Below, in pieces: positions 8,655 to 17,770 of a stretch of 64,000 nt of DNA. Made by a program: the position numbers and the translations under genes. This stretch comes from Clostridia bacterium (GTDB lineage Bacteria; Bacillota; Clostridia; Oscillospirales; Acutalibacteraceae): contig JAFXCH010000008.1 of assembly GCA_017516485.1 (NCBI GenBank), forward strand, positions 1 to 64,000. The letters are read 5' to 3'. Within the stretch, counting starts at the first letter, position 1. Each line of letters opens with the position of its first letter. The notes under the pieces are model-generated. The model did no database searches. It saw nothing but the letters and a program-made list of their open reading frames with translations, and had not been told where the DNA came from.

Positions 8655-10070
8655 TTATCTGAAATTGAAAAATCCGAACATACACATTACCGTTGCAAGC
8701 AGCCAGAAAAACGGCTGGACAGTTGCAGCGCCGCCGAATGAAACTGCAAACTGAGTAAAATTTTCAGCTTTTCGGCGCTTCACCTTAATCTTGTCAGGGT
8801 GAAAAATAACTGCAATATTGAATATCAGATAGCCGAAACAGCAGAATATCCAGACTTCCCACAGCTTAAATCCTCTGAATGCCTGGACAGCAATAATCAC
8901 TGCACCGATTAAAATAAGAACTGCACGAATGAGCCTTATATGTTTATACTCGTTGAATCGCTCGAGTGCATCGTGCTGTGCGATAACAAAGTACATTACA
9001 AAACCGCAAATAATGCCTGCCATTGTAGTTGAGCCAAGCATAACAAGACACAAAGGCGCAACCATATAACACGGACGCTCAAAAAGCTCAAGCGTATTTG
9101 ATTCAATCGGTTTGCCTGCTTTATGCCACGGAACAGCAAAAAGAAATACTGTGCAAATAATAAGAACGCAGAACACCCAGGAAAGTATTGTATCGACCTT
9201 CAGAGGTAACACATTCCACAGCTTACTTGCCGCCTCAGCCTGTTCAAGATTCTTTGCGGCAATCGGCCAACCGAGAACAAACGCCGTTGATATACCTAAA
9301 GCATTGAAACAACCTTGAATAAACTCCATTATTTTCCAGCCGTCAACAAGACCTTTTTCGCTGAATTTGCCAAACATACGCTTGCCGCTTTTCAGCGGAT
9401 GAAGCTGTTTATCAAACACCGTAATACCGACAACCCAGCCGACAGCACCTGCAACAGCACCGCCTGCCCACATAATAACACCGAAAATATCGCGGCGGAT
9501 AATCATAAGCACAAGAAGCTCGGCAACAACCATAAGGTTGCGACCCCATTCTTCACGGCTACGCTCACAAAAACAAACCTTAGGCATTATTCCGTTGTCG
9601 GGGTCATACGGTGTGTTGAAAACACGGTAGCCTATCTGCTGAAGAATCGGTACAAGAGCAAAGAAAATAACAAAGTCATACCATTTGTAAACAACACCGC
9701 TCATCGCTGAAAAACTGACACCCAGAAAACCTGCACCAAGTCCGCTCCAGATTGAACCCTTAAAGGCAAGAGCAAGATAGCCTAGTGACGGATTGTAACG
9801 AGGTTTATCATGTTGAATTATCAAACCCATTGTTGAGCCGTACGGCTCAATACCGCCGTAAAAATAGCCGAGTGCACAAGCGGCCGCAAACAAAAACACG
9901 TTTTGCATAAGAAGCTCTGAGCCTGTGTACCATACACACATAACACCCATAAGCAAACCCGGTAACATCGCACCCTTTTCTCCGCCTATAGAGTCACCAC
10001 GCACACCCCAGCCAAAGCACATACAAAGCATACTTACGGTAATAAAAATAAATACATTCTGAGTTTCCAC
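8655..10070 (-). CDS. Multipass membrane protein of unknown function
   Basis: I do not assign this 471-residue protein to a characterised family. It has about a dozen hydrophobic segments and almost no large soluble parts. The most distinctive piece is GWGVRGDSIGGEKGAMLPG at residues 20-38, a Gly-rich, charged motif at the end of the first membrane helix that could be a substrate or ion site. Further polar residues occur in membrane context (YGGIEPYGSTMG, FNTPYDPDNG, ERSREEWGRN). It is divergently transcribed from a Gfo/Idh/MocA oxidoreductase, so a sugar-related transport role is possible but not shown by the sequence. Confidence 0.75.
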   Translation of the reverse strand: METQNVFIFITVSMLCMCFGWGVRGDSIGGEKGAMLPGLLMGVMCVWYTGSELLMQNVFLFAAACALGYFYGGIEPYGSTMGLIIQHDKPRYNPSLGYLALAFKGSIWSGLGAGFLGVSFSAMSGVVYKWYDFVIFFALVPILQQIGYRVFNTPYDPDNGIMPKVCFCERSREEWGRNLMVVAELLVLMIIRRDIFGVIMWAGGAVAGAVGWVVGITVFDKQLHPLKSGKRMFGKFSEKGLVDGWKIMEFIQGCFNALGISTAFVLGWPIAAKNLEQAEAASKLWNVLPLKVDTILSWVFCVLIICTVFLFAVPWHKAGKPIESNTLELFERPCYMVAPLCLVMLGSTTMAGIICGFVMYFVIAQHDALERFNEYKHIRLIRAVLILIGAVIIAVQAFRGFKLWEVWIFCCFGYLIFNIAVIFHPDKIKVKRRKAENFTQFAVSFGGAATVQPFFWLLATVMCMFGFFNFR

Positions 10071-10182
10071 ATTTTCACCACCCTTTTATTTTATGTTATA
10101 AAGTTTATGTAAAAACATATTACCGTCTTGGTTTTTCTTTGTCAACGCAAATAATGGATTAATTTCTTTGTTGCAATTATTG

Positions 10183-10211
10183 TTGTAATTTAATATACCT
10201 TGTGCTAAAAT
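10183..10211 (+). promoter_or_regulatory. Probable sigma-A promoter
   Basis: TTGTAA at 10183-10188 and TAAAAT at 10206-10211 are separated by 17 nt, about 35 bp before the ATG of the oxidoreductase gene. Confidence 0.5.
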
Positions 10212-10245
10212 AGAACAAACAAAACACTTCCCAGAGGTGCATACC

Positions 10246-11472
10246 ATGAAAAAGTTCGTACAGGTAGGCTGCGGAATACGCGGTATCGAAGGATATGCCG
10301 AACCTATACTCAAAGAATTCAAAGAACATATTGAATTATGCGGCGTTTACGACATCAACCCGAAGCGCGCGGCACTTGTAAGTGAATTCGGCGGAGTTGA
10401 CGTGCCCGTTTACGATAATTTTGACAAAATGCTCGACACCGTCAAACCCGATACCGTTATAGTCACAACCAAGGACAGTATGCACGACTATTATGTTATA
10501 AAAGCTCTGGATGCAGGCTGTGACGTAATAGTTGAAAAGCCGATGACAACAACCTTTGAAAAGGCAAACGCAATAAGGGAAGCTGAAATCAGATCGGGCA
10601 AAACCGTTACTGTTGTTTTCAATCTGCGTTATCTGCCCTTTTTTGCAAGGGTAAAAGAGCTTATGCAGAGCAATGTTATAGGCGAAGTGCTCAGCGTTCA
10701 TTTTGAGTGGCTGCTTGACACAGAGCACGGTGCCGACTACTTCAGACGCTGGCACCGCAAAAGAGAAAATTCAGGATCACTGCTTGTACATAAATCAACG
10801 CATCATTTTGACCTTATAAACTGGTTCCTTAACGATGACCCCGTTGCTGTCAACGCATACGGCTCAAGGAGATTTTACGGGCCGACACGTGAAAACCGCT
10901 CGGAGAGATGCCTCACCTGCCCTCACAAGAAAACCTGCGAATTTTATCTTGATATCAATCGACCGCCAATGGATAAAATCTATCTTGCTTGCGAGGACGC
11001 GGACGGTTATTACAGAGACAGTTGTATTTTTTCCGAAGAAATTAACATTGAGGACTCTGTAAGTGTCAACGTGCTTTACAAAAAAGGCGCTGTTATGAGC
11101 TATTCACTTACTGCACATTCTCCGTATGAAGGTCTCAGAATCGCATTTAACGGTACAGAAGGCCGCCTTGAATTCTGTAAAATGGATTGGAGATATCCCG
11201 ACCTCGGCCAGGGTGTAAACAACGTTATTACCATTTTCAACCGCAGAGGTGAAAAAATAGTAATAAACGCACCGCAGGACGGCCCGGGAGGTCACGGCGG
11301 AGCTGACGAAAAAATCAGAGAAAACCTGTTTATCGGCTGCAAAAGCGACCCACTCGGACAGATGGCTGACACTCGTGCAGGTATGATGTCTATCGGTATA
11401 GGTATGGCCGCTAACATATCGATGAAGGAAAACAGAAGAGTTTATCTTAATGAATTTTACAAAAATCTGTAA
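10246..11472 (+). CDS. Gfo/Idh/MocA-family oxidoreductase with cysteine cluster
   Basis: The protein has an N-terminal Rossmann fold with the nucleotide-binding motif VGCGIRG and the family signature EKPMTTT near residue 100, followed by the beta-sheet C-terminal domain. Such enzymes use NAD(P) to oxidise or reduce sugars and inositols. ATG at 10246 is chosen because AGAGGTG lies just upstream; the protein is 408 residues. Near residue 220 a cysteine-rich insert (RCLTCPHKKTCEFY, then LACEDADGYYRDSC) interrupts the C-terminal domain. A related insert is present in the enzyme at 31393-32676, so both belong to the same subfamily. The substrate is unknown. Confidence 0.85.
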   Translation: MKKFVQVGCGIRGIEGYAEPILKEFKEHIELCGVYDINPKRAALVSEFGGVDVPVYDNFDKMLDTVKPDTVIVTTKDSMHDYYVIKALDAGCDVIVEKPMTTTFEKANAIREAEIRSGKTVTVVFNLRYLPFFARVKELMQSNVIGEVLSVHFEWLLDTEHGADYFRRWHRKRENSGSLLVHKSTHHFDLINWFLNDDPVAVNAYGSRRFYGPTRENRSERCLTCPHKKTCEFYLDINRPPMDKIYLACEDADGYYRDSCIFSEEINIEDSVSVNVLYKKGAVMSYSLTAHSPYEGLRIAFNGTEGRLEFCKMDWRYPDLGQGVNNVITIFNRRGEKIVINAPQDGPGGHGGADEKIRENLFIGCKSDPLGQMADTRAGMMSIGIGMAANISMKENRRVYLNEFYKNL

Positions 11473-11524
11473 AATATAGTCTGTATACTTATCACTGACA
11501 CAACACTAAAATAACACTTTATTA

Positions 11525-11553
11525 TTGACTCAAAAAACACAGTATGGTACAAT
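11525..11553 (+). promoter_or_regulatory. Sigma-A promoter of the ktrBA operon
   Basis: TTGACT at 11525-11530 and TACAAT at 11548-11553 have a 17-nt spacer. The predicted start near 11560 places a terminator-like hairpin at the very 5' end of the transcript. Confidence 0.7.
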
Positions 11554-11562
11554 AATATCAAT

Positions 11563-11621
11563 AAAAGCACTTCAGAAAGGAACCGGCTGTCTGCAGAGGA
11601 TGTTGGTTCCTTCTGCTTTTT
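11563..11621 (+). terminator. Leader hairpin/attenuator upstream of ktrB
   Basis: The leader folds with AAAAGC pairing GCTTTT and AGAAAGGAACC pairing GGTTCCTTCT, with a 5-nt bulge (ACTTC) on the left arm and a 20-nt apical loop. The right arm ends in a T-tract. It lies between the promoter and the gene, not after a gene, so it is either a transcription attenuator or the end of a tiny RNA of about 60 nt. It is too short to be the ydaO-type c-di-AMP riboswitch that controls ktr genes elsewhere. Confidence 0.55.
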
Positions 11622-11651
11622 AACAATAAACATAAGGTGTATGATTGAATA

Positions 11652-13007
11652 ATGAAAAAACGGTTTTCAATATCTACAACACATATTATATTACTGAGTT
11701 TTCTTGTCGTAATACTTGCAGGTTCATTTCTGCTTTCGTTACCGATAAGCTCGGCAGACGGCAAAGCAACTGAGTTTACCGATGCACTTTTCACAGCAAC
11801 AACCTCCACTTGTGTAACAGGTCTGGTAGTAATGCCTACAGTTTCTTCCTGGAGTATTTTCGGACAAGTTGTTATTCTTATACTGATTCAGATAGGCGGA
11901 CTGGGTGTAATAACAATTATGTCAGGCATAATGATACTGCTGCACAAAAAAATGGGAATCAACGACAGAATGCTTTTGCAGGATGCGTTCAACCTTAACT
12001 CCCTTTCAGGCATTGTCCGTTTTGTTAAAAAAGTTGTAAAGGGAACCTTTATTATTGAAGCAACCGGCGCTCTGCTTTATATGACGGTGTTCATCCCCGA
12101 TTTCGGAGCAAAAGGTATCTGGATTTCTGTATTTACATCAGTTTCGGCTTTTTGCAATGCAGGCATCGATATTATTGCAGAAAACAGTCTTTGTAACTAT
12201 GCACTGAATCCCGTAATCAACGCTGTCACCTGTGCGCTGATAATTACCGGCGGTATAGGATATATCGTATGGTGGGATATATTGCGGGTAATAAAAAAAT
12301 CATTCAACAAAAAATCCAAGTTATTCAGTTCGCTTACTCTGCACAGCAAAATTGCAATTACCTCAACCGTTATTTTAATATTTGCCGGTGCATTTTTGAT
12401 TTTTGTTTTTGAATACAATAACCCGGAAACCATAGGAAAATTTACACTGTTTGAAAAAATCCAGGCTTCTGTATTCCAATCCGTTACAACAAGAACAGCA
12501 GGCTTTGCAACCTTACCACAGGAGAGTATCACAAATGCCTCCACAATAGTTTGTCTGCTGCTGATGTTTATAGGCGGCTCTCCCGTAGGAACTGCCGGTG
12601 GTATCAAAACCGTTACATTTGCCATTCTGGTTGTGTCGGCTTTGTGTTCAATACGAAACAAAGAAGACACAGAACTGTTCGGAAGACAGATTACCAAGCA
12701 AGCCGTAAGCAAAGCAGTTGCGGTAACATTTATGTCGTTTCTTATTATGTTTACTTCAACCGTTTTACTTTCTGCCGTTACTCAGGCCTCGGCACTCGAT
12801 ATCCTGTACGAAACCGTAAGTGCAACGGCAACTGTAGGCCTGACAAGAAATCTGACCCCCTATCTCAACACCATCGGCAAGCTGATTATTACGGCTACTA
12901 TGTATCTCGGAAGAGTTGGTCCGATATCGCTTGCTATTGCATTCAGCCAGCGAAAAGAAAACCAGAGTATTGTAAGAAACCCGATTGAACAGATTATCGT
13001 CGGATAA
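11652..13007 (+). CDS. ktrB: TrkH/KtrB-family potassium uptake channel subunit
   Basis: The 451-residue membrane protein shows the four membrane-pore-membrane repeats of the superfamily of K+ transporters, each with its selectivity-filter glycine: TSTCVTGLVV (near residue 54), AFCNAGID, TTRTAGFATL and ATATVGLTRNLTP. Ktr systems import K+ (often with Na+) at the cell membrane and need a cytosolic RCK ring for gating; that subunit, ktrA, follows 17 bp downstream. A tiny overlapping frame ATG-ATT-GAA-TAA (11641-11652) ends on the first base of the start codon. The gene is preceded by a terminator-like leader, so expression may be attenuated. Confidence 0.92.
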   Translation: MKKRFSISTTHIILLSFLVVILAGSFLLSLPISSADGKATEFTDALFTATTSTCVTGLVVMPTVSSWSIFGQVVILILIQIGGLGVITIMSGIMILLHKKMGINDRMLLQDAFNLNSLSGIVRFVKKVVKGTFIIEATGALLYMTVFIPDFGAKGIWISVFTSVSAFCNAGIDIIAENSLCNYALNPVINAVTCALIITGGIGYIVWWDILRVIKKSFNKKSKLFSSLTLHSKIAITSTVILIFAGAFLIFVFEYNNPETIGKFTLFEKIQASVFQSVTTRTAGFATLPQESITNASTIVCLLLMFIGGSPVGTAGGIKTVTFAILVVSALCSIRNKEDTELFGRQITKQAVSKAVAVTFMSFLIMFTSTVLLSAVTQASALDILYETVSATATVGLTRNLTPYLNTIGKLIITATMYLGRVGPISLAIAFSQRKENQSIVRNPIEQIIVG

Positions 13008-13024
13008 GAAAGGACATTTTTATT

Positions 13025-13678
13025 ATGAGTATTCATAAAACTTACGCAGTATTAGGTCTTGGCAGATACGGAAGAGCCGTTGCAGAAGAGTTGGTAAACA
13101 ACGGTGCAGAAGTACTTGCTGTTGACATTGACATTAACACAGTAAACAATGCTATTGAAACTATTCCTGTTTGTAAATGTGCCGATATAACTGAGCCGGA
13201 AACTATCAAAAGACTTGGAATTTCCAACATAGATGTTGTAATCATTGCAATGGCAAGCTGCCTCGAGTCCAGCGTAATGGCTGTAGCACTCTGCAAGGAA
13301 GCAGGTGTCAAAAATGTTATTGTCAAATGTTCCAGCGAGATGCACCAGAAAATTCTGACCCGCATAGGTGCAGACAAGGTTATTTTCCCCGAAAAAGAAT
13401 CGGGAATACGCCTTGCAAAAAATCTGCTGACATCCGGTTTCTCAGAAATGATAGAGCTTTCTGATGAGGTTTCCATGTTGGAACTTGATGTCAAAGATGA
13501 ATGGGTAGGCAAAAATCTGATAGAATTAAGCTTGCGTAAAAAATACTCCATTAACGTAGTCGCAATCAAAGACGGTAACGAAATCAGCACTGTTGTTGAC
13601 CCCTCAATTGCTCTGAAAAAAAGTATGGAACTTATTGTAATCGCCAACAAATCAAAACTGCCGAAACTAAAAAAATAA
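13025..13678 (+). CDS. ktrA: KtrA/TrkA potassium channel gating subunit
   Basis: The 217-residue cytosolic protein has an RCK_N Rossmann domain (nucleotide motif GLGRYGRAVAEEL near residue 10, conserved acidic DID at the end of the second strand near residue 36) and an RCK_C domain from about residue 140. KtrA rings bind ATP/ADP and, in many Firmicutes, c-di-AMP through RCK_C, and gate KtrB. The AAAGGA site lies just after the ktrB stop codon, so the two genes form an operon. Confidence 0.92.
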   Translation: MSIHKTYAVLGLGRYGRAVAEELVNNGAEVLAVDIDINTVNNAIETIPVCKCADITEPETIKRLGISNIDVVIIAMASCLESSVMAVALCKEAGVKNVIVKCSSEMHQKILTRIGADKVIFPEKESGIRLAKNLLTSGFSEMIELSDEVSMLELDVKDEWVGKNLIELSLRKKYSINVVAIKDGNEISTVVDPSIALKKSMELIVIANKSKLPKLKK

Positions 13679-13682
13679 ACTA

Positions 13683-13711
13683 TTGTTATTCATATTAACT
13701 TGATTTATAAT
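13683..13711 (+). promoter_or_regulatory. Sigma-A promoter
   Basis: TTGTTA at 13683-13688 and TATAAT at 13706-13711 with a 17-nt spacer precede the membrane protein gene at 13749. Confidence 0.6.
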
Positions 13712-13748
13712 ACTCAAAATGTTAAAGTAGTTTATGAGGTGATTTAAT

Positions 13749-14654
13749 ATGTCAGATAAAATGAGTAAGGTTTATACTTCGCTGTGGGCAGTAATTGCTG
13801 CTGCGTACGGAATATGGATGGCTTTCTTTATGAGTTGGGATCAATACCCCTACATAATTCCTACACAAGCGGATTTAGCTCTTCCCAAAGAAGAATTCAT
13901 TGCAAAGTTCGACGGCATGCTTTATATGCCGTTATACCCTAACGAATTGGTATATTGGCTTTGGGTTATCGGTTCGACAGCTCTGCTTTTTTGCTACGGA
14001 CTTTTTATTAAAAAGATTCTGTTTGCAGAGAAGTTGACTAAAGCTACAACCGTGTTTTGTATAATCAATCTGATTGCAGGTTGCGCTTTTGTAACATGGT
14101 ACGGATTCCTCAGCTATCCCGAACAGTTCGGCAACATTCTCACCGACGTTACTGCAAGTATGCTCGGCCTTAAATATCCGTGGGAATTCAAGGCATGGGG
14201 TGTACTCGCTTCACTTTCAGTTTTCACAAACACACTCTATATGTACCGTAAGAACAACTACAGCGGTAAGCTCGGCGTAATAATAACTTCGCTTGGCTGT
14301 GCATCAATTTATCTCACCGTTAATATTCCGTCTGCAGGCATAGAATTAATTATGACTCCCCGATGCATCGGTCACTGGGCAACAGCACTTATTTTCGCAT
14401 TCCTCGCTGCAGCAGGTGTTATAATCTTTCTGCTTCACAAATGCAGAGAAAAGGACAAGAAATATATAGTCGCAACTGTAGTTTTTGTAGCTATACTTCT
14501 GCTTATGCTCGGTCTGCTTGTATTTGTCGGCAAGAGCGCATTTATTGAAAATCTGCCGATGTGGGTTGCATATATCCTTCTGTTTATGATAAACTTCACA
14601 TCATTCTTTGATAAAAAAGAAACAAAAGAATCCAAACCGCTTGCAACAGTATAA
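13749..14654 (+). CDS. Uncharacterised multipass membrane protein
   Basis: I do not recognise a family for this 301-residue protein. It has about eight hydrophobic segments. Between the first and second lies a ~45-residue extracytoplasmic or cytoplasmic loop rich in proline and aromatic residues (WDQYPYIIPTQADLALPKEEF). A lysine-rich tail follows the last helix. The gene has its own promoter and a strong terminator, so it is monocistronic. Its position after ktrBA and before a purine permease gives no clear functional hint. Confidence 0.75.
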   Translation: MSDKMSKVYTSLWAVIAAAYGIWMAFFMSWDQYPYIIPTQADLALPKEEFIAKFDGMLYMPLYPNELVYWLWVIGSTALLFCYGLFIKKILFAEKLTKATTVFCIINLIAGCAFVTWYGFLSYPEQFGNILTDVTASMLGLKYPWEFKAWGVLASLSVFTNTLYMYRKNNYSGKLGVIITSLGCASIYLTVNIPSAGIELIMTPRCIGHWATALIFAFLAAAGVIIFLLHKCREKDKKYIVATVVFVAILLLMLGLLVFVGKSAFIENLPMWVAYILLFMINFTSFFDKKETKESKPLATV

Positions 14655-14660
14655 CATCTT

Positions 14661-14697
14661 CCTCCCGATTTCTGATGATTTCGGGAGGATTTTTTTG
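14661..14697 (+). terminator. Intrinsic terminator
   Basis: CCTCCCGA pairs with TCGGGAGG around a 12-nt loop and is followed by ATTTTTTT. Confidence 0.9.
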
Positions 14698-14717
14698 TAA
14701 ATTTAAAGTGAATACTG

Positions 14718-14745
14718 TTGAATTATACACAATATGTGGTATAAT
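14718..14745 (+). promoter_or_regulatory. Sigma-A promoter of the purine permease gene
   Basis: TTGAAT at 14718-14723 and TATAAT at 14740-14745 are 16 nt apart. Only about 30 nt of leader remain before the start codon, so there is no room for a purine riboswitch. Confidence 0.65.
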
Positions 14746-14777
14746 ACAGTCATCCAAATTAATAAGGAGATGAAGCA

Positions 14778-16178
14778 ATGGACAAATTCTTCAAAATTTC
14801 CGAACGCGGCTCAAACGTAAAAACCGAAATCATTGCGGGTCTTACAACTTTCTTTGCAATGGCATACATCATAGTTGTCAACCCCAACCAGATTGTCGGT
14901 TTCAGTTTTGACGTTCCCGGAATCCCCGCAATATGGAATGCAGTATATATCGCATCCATAATCGCTGCTGTTATCGGCACACTGCTTTACGCATTCTACG
15001 CAAAACTTCCCTTCGCACAAGCTTGCGGAATGGGTCTTAACTCATTCTTCTTCACATCATTCGTTCTGCCGCAGATTATAAACGGCGGCGATGTAATCAA
15101 GGGTTATCAGGCAGGTCTTGTTATCATCCTTATTTCCGGTCTTGTTTTCCTTCTCCTTTCAGTCACTGGTCTTCGCACATATATTGCAAAGGCTATGCCC
15201 GACTGTATTAAGAAGGCTATACCTGCAGGTATCGGTCTGTTTATTGCATTCATCGGTTTCCAGAATGTAGGTATTATTCAGGCTAACCAGTACACACTTG
15301 TACAGTTTGTTAAAATCAACGGCGCTGCCTGGAAAGATATTGCACCGGCTATTATTGCACTGCTCGGCTTTGTTATTATAGCTATTCTCACAAAGCTCAA
15401 AGTAAAGGGTGCTGTTCTTATCGGTATCCTCGCTACAACAGTCATCTACTACCTTGCAACATGGCAGCTTCCGAACTTTGAAATGACATCTTTTGCACAG
15501 CCCTTCAAAGACTTTGCTGACATCGGTATTACAGCAATTTTCAAGGCTGAATCATGGAAAAACGCTTTCTCAGGCGAAATGATCGGCAGCATATTCTCAG
15601 TAATTATGCTTATCGTAACATTCTGCCTTGTCGATATGTTTGACACAATCGGAACAATCTACGGCACAGCATCAGAAGCAAACATGCTCGATGAAAACGG
15701 TGACCCCATCGACATCAACAAGTCAATGGCATGCGACTCTATTGCAACAGTTGCAGGCTCTGTTTGCGGCACATCAACAGTTACAACATTTGTTGAAAGT
15801 GCATCAGGTGTTGCAGCAGGCGGCAGAACAGGTCTTACAAGCCTTGTCACATCACTGTGCTTTGCTGTATGTCTCTTCCTCTCTCCCCTTGCAAGCATCA
15901 TTCCTGCAGCCGCTACAGCTCCCGCTCTTATCTTCGTAGGCGTTCTTATGCTCAAGAACTTCTCCAAAGTTGATATGACAGATATGAGAAGTGCTGTACC
16001 TGCCTTCCTCACACTTATTATGATGCCGCTCACCTACTCTATCGCAAACGGTATAGGTATAGGCTCAATTGCATACGTACTCATCACCATTTTCACAGGC
16101 AAATATAAGGCTAAGGATATCCCCGTTACCGTAATCGCACTTCTCTTTGTCTGCAAGTTTATCTTCGGTACTATCTGA
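14778..16178 (+). CDS. NCS2-family adenine/guanine/hypoxanthine permease (AzgA/PbuG type)
   Basis: The 466-residue protein is a member of the AzgA-like branch of nucleobase-cation symporters. The start ISERGSNVKTEIIAGLTTFF and AYIIVVNPNQI are typical of PbuG/PbuO. The conserved substrate-site regions are seen as ACGMGLNSFF near residue 80 and GTSTVTTFVESASG near residue 335, in an expected 14-helix UraA fold. It imports purine bases by proton symport. It is monocistronic, with a promoter and a strong terminator. The exact purine specificity cannot be read from the sequence. Confidence 0.9.
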   Translation: MDKFFKISERGSNVKTEIIAGLTTFFAMAYIIVVNPNQIVGFSFDVPGIPAIWNAVYIASIIAAVIGTLLYAFYAKLPFAQACGMGLNSFFFTSFVLPQIINGGDVIKGYQAGLVIILISGLVFLLLSVTGLRTYIAKAMPDCIKKAIPAGIGLFIAFIGFQNVGIIQANQYTLVQFVKINGAAWKDIAPAIIALLGFVIIAILTKLKVKGAVLIGILATTVIYYLATWQLPNFEMTSFAQPFKDFADIGITAIFKAESWKNAFSGEMIGSIFSVIMLIVTFCLVDMFDTIGTIYGTASEANMLDENGDPIDINKSMACDSIATVAGSVCGTSTVTTFVESASGVAAGGRTGLTSLVTSLCFAVCLFLSPLASIIPAAATAPALIFVGVLMLKNFSKVDMTDMRSAVPAFLTLIMMPLTYSIANGIGIGSIAYVLITIFTGKYKAKDIPVTVIALLFVCKFIFGTI

Positions 16179-16198
16179 TTAAAAGTTTAAAAAGTTTC

Positions 16199-16242
16199 AC
16201 CCGGTGATTATTCTCACACGAATAGTCACCGGGTATTTTTTA
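16199..16242 (+). terminator. Intrinsic terminator
   Basis: ACCCGGTGA and TATTC pair with GAATA and TCACCGGGT, followed by ATTTTTTATT. Confidence 0.9.
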
Positions 16243-16276
16243 TTGAAATATTTATAGTCAAAATAATAAAAAGGCT

Positions 16277-16305
16277 TTGACAATTGAGCATAATTTTGGT
16301 ATAAT
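16277..16305 (+). promoter_or_regulatory. Consensus sigma-A promoter
   Basis: TTGACA at 16277-16282, a 17-nt spacer and TATAAT at 16300-16305 form a perfect consensus promoter about 30 nt before the ATG of the phosphatase gene. Confidence 0.85.
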
Positions 16306-16339
16306 ATTTATCATTATTTTTATATTTTTGGGGGTTATT

Positions 16340-17755
16340 ATGAAAAAAGTAATTGCTATTTTACTCGGTACAGCTATGCTGTTACAGCTAAGCATCGGCT
16401 CAACTGCAGCTTATGATGCACCTAAACTTGAGAAGGATGAGTGGGATATGTACTACGAATCGCTTATTGAAGAAAACACATTGCCTACACTTAACGTAGG
16501 TGCAGACCAGACTCAGGTTAACCTTTGCTGGCACTGTGACAAAGACAAGGCAGAAGCTAAGGTTGAGGTTTCAACAAACAGTGATATGTCCGATGCAAAA
16601 ACTTTTGTCGGTACAACCACTGCTTCCGAAAATGACACGCAGCTTGTTTGCAGAGTTACCGTTACGGGACTTAAAGAAAAAACAACTTACTACTACCGTT
16701 GGCACACAGAAAACGGCTGGAGCGAAGCCGAGAAGTATGAGACAAAATCATTCGGAGACCACAAAGCACTTGTCGTAGGTGATATTCAGATAGCTGAAGA
16801 AGAGCGCCCGGCAGAAAGTGAAATAAGTCAGATAAACATCGGCCGTAACTGGAACAATGTTCTTGCAACCGCACTCACACAGAATCCTGATATCGCCTAC
16901 CTTGTATCCCCAGGCGATAACACTTCCACAGGCAATACCGTCAAAGAGTGGCAGACACTGCTTATGCCCAAGGCTCTCAGACAGCTGCCTATGGCACTTG
17001 CAATCGGCAACCACGACAAAAAAGGTATGATGTATAACTACTACACATCTATGCCTAACGAATACTACGGCAACTTCTTCGCAGGTCTTGACCGTGATTT
17101 CTGGTTCCGCTACGGTGATGTACTTTACCTTTTCTATGATTCAACATCAGGTAACGCACCTGACCATATGGCAATGACAAAAGAAGCTGTTAAACTCAAT
17201 CCGGATGCTAAATGGAGAATCGGCGTTGTTCACCACGGAATCAACGGTGCAGGTGACTGTATTGGTGACGCAGAGACAGAGATACTTCTCAGCACAATCT
17301 TCACACCTATTTTTGATTCATACGACCTTGACCTTGTAATCACAGGACACACTCACTCTCAGGGCCGTTCACACTTTATGAAGGGCAGAAAAGTTCTCAG
17401 CCCTGCCGAAAGCGGCAAAACATACACTGACCCCGAGGGTATTGTTTATCTTAACTCAAACTCCGTATGCGAAAAGGTTATTATGGACTATGAGGCTGAT
17501 TACCTCGCATACAGCTTCCTCGAAAACGATATTACAACATACACAACGCTTGACTTCAAAGGTAACACACTCATCCTTGAAACAAGGCGTGGTGACACAG
17601 GTGAGCTGCTCGACAGCGTTACAATTGAGCGTACAACTGCAGAACATAACGAAAACTCATTCGGAAACGTTATGACACGCATAGGCTACAAAGTAATTGA
17701 AGCACTTGGCTTTATTTACACAATGATTGACAACTTAGTCAGAAAATTCTCATAA
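16340..17755 (+). CDS. Exported metallophosphoesterase with N-terminal Fn3-like domain (purple acid phosphatase type)
   Basis: The start is the ATG at 16340 behind GGGGGTT; upstream in-frame codons belong to the promoter. The 471-residue protein has a signal peptide (first ~24 residues, MKKVIAILLGTAMLLQ and onward). A fibronectin-III-like domain at about 45-135 (GLKEKTTYYYRW) precedes a calcineurin-like domain with GDIQ, PGDNTS, GNHD, VVHHG and GHTHSQG. This order matches purple acid phosphatases, but the usual Asp-x-Gly/His and Asp-x-x-Tyr positions read D-I-Q and D-N-T-S, so metal coordination may differ. The last ~30 residues form an amphipathic helix. It probably acts outside the membrane on phosphate esters; the substrate is unknown. 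An ECF S component gene follows 15 bp downstream. Confidence 0.85.
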   Translation: MKKVIAILLGTAMLLQLSIGSTAAYDAPKLEKDEWDMYYESLIEENTLPTLNVGADQTQVNLCWHCDKDKAEAKVEVSTNSDMSDAKTFVGTTTASENDTQLVCRVTVTGLKEKTTYYYRWHTENGWSEAEKYETKSFGDHKALVVGDIQIAEEERPAESEISQINIGRNWNNVLATALTQNPDIAYLVSPGDNTSTGNTVKEWQTLLMPKALRQLPMALAIGNHDKKGMMYNYYTSMPNEYYGNFFAGLDRDFWFRYGDVLYLFYDSTSGNAPDHMAMTKEAVKLNPDAKWRIGVVHHGINGAGDCIGDAETEILLSTIFTPIFDSYDLDLVITGHTHSQGRSHFMKGRKVLSPAESGKTYTDPEGIVYLNSNSVCEKVIMDYEADYLAYSFLENDITTYTTLDFKGNTLILETRRGDTGELLDSVTIERTTAEHNENSFGNVMTRIGYKVIEALGFIYTMIDNLVRKFS

Positions 17756-17770
17756 AAGAAGGAATTAAAA

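Noticed and set aside
11554..11651. c-di-AMP (ydaO-type) riboswitch before ktrB
   Set aside because: The leader is under 100 nt and consists almost only of one hairpin; the expected multi-helix aptamer is absent.
14698..14777. Possible purine riboswitch before the purine permease
   Set aside because: Only about 30 nt separate the predicted transcript start from the ATG, and no aptamer-like helices are present.
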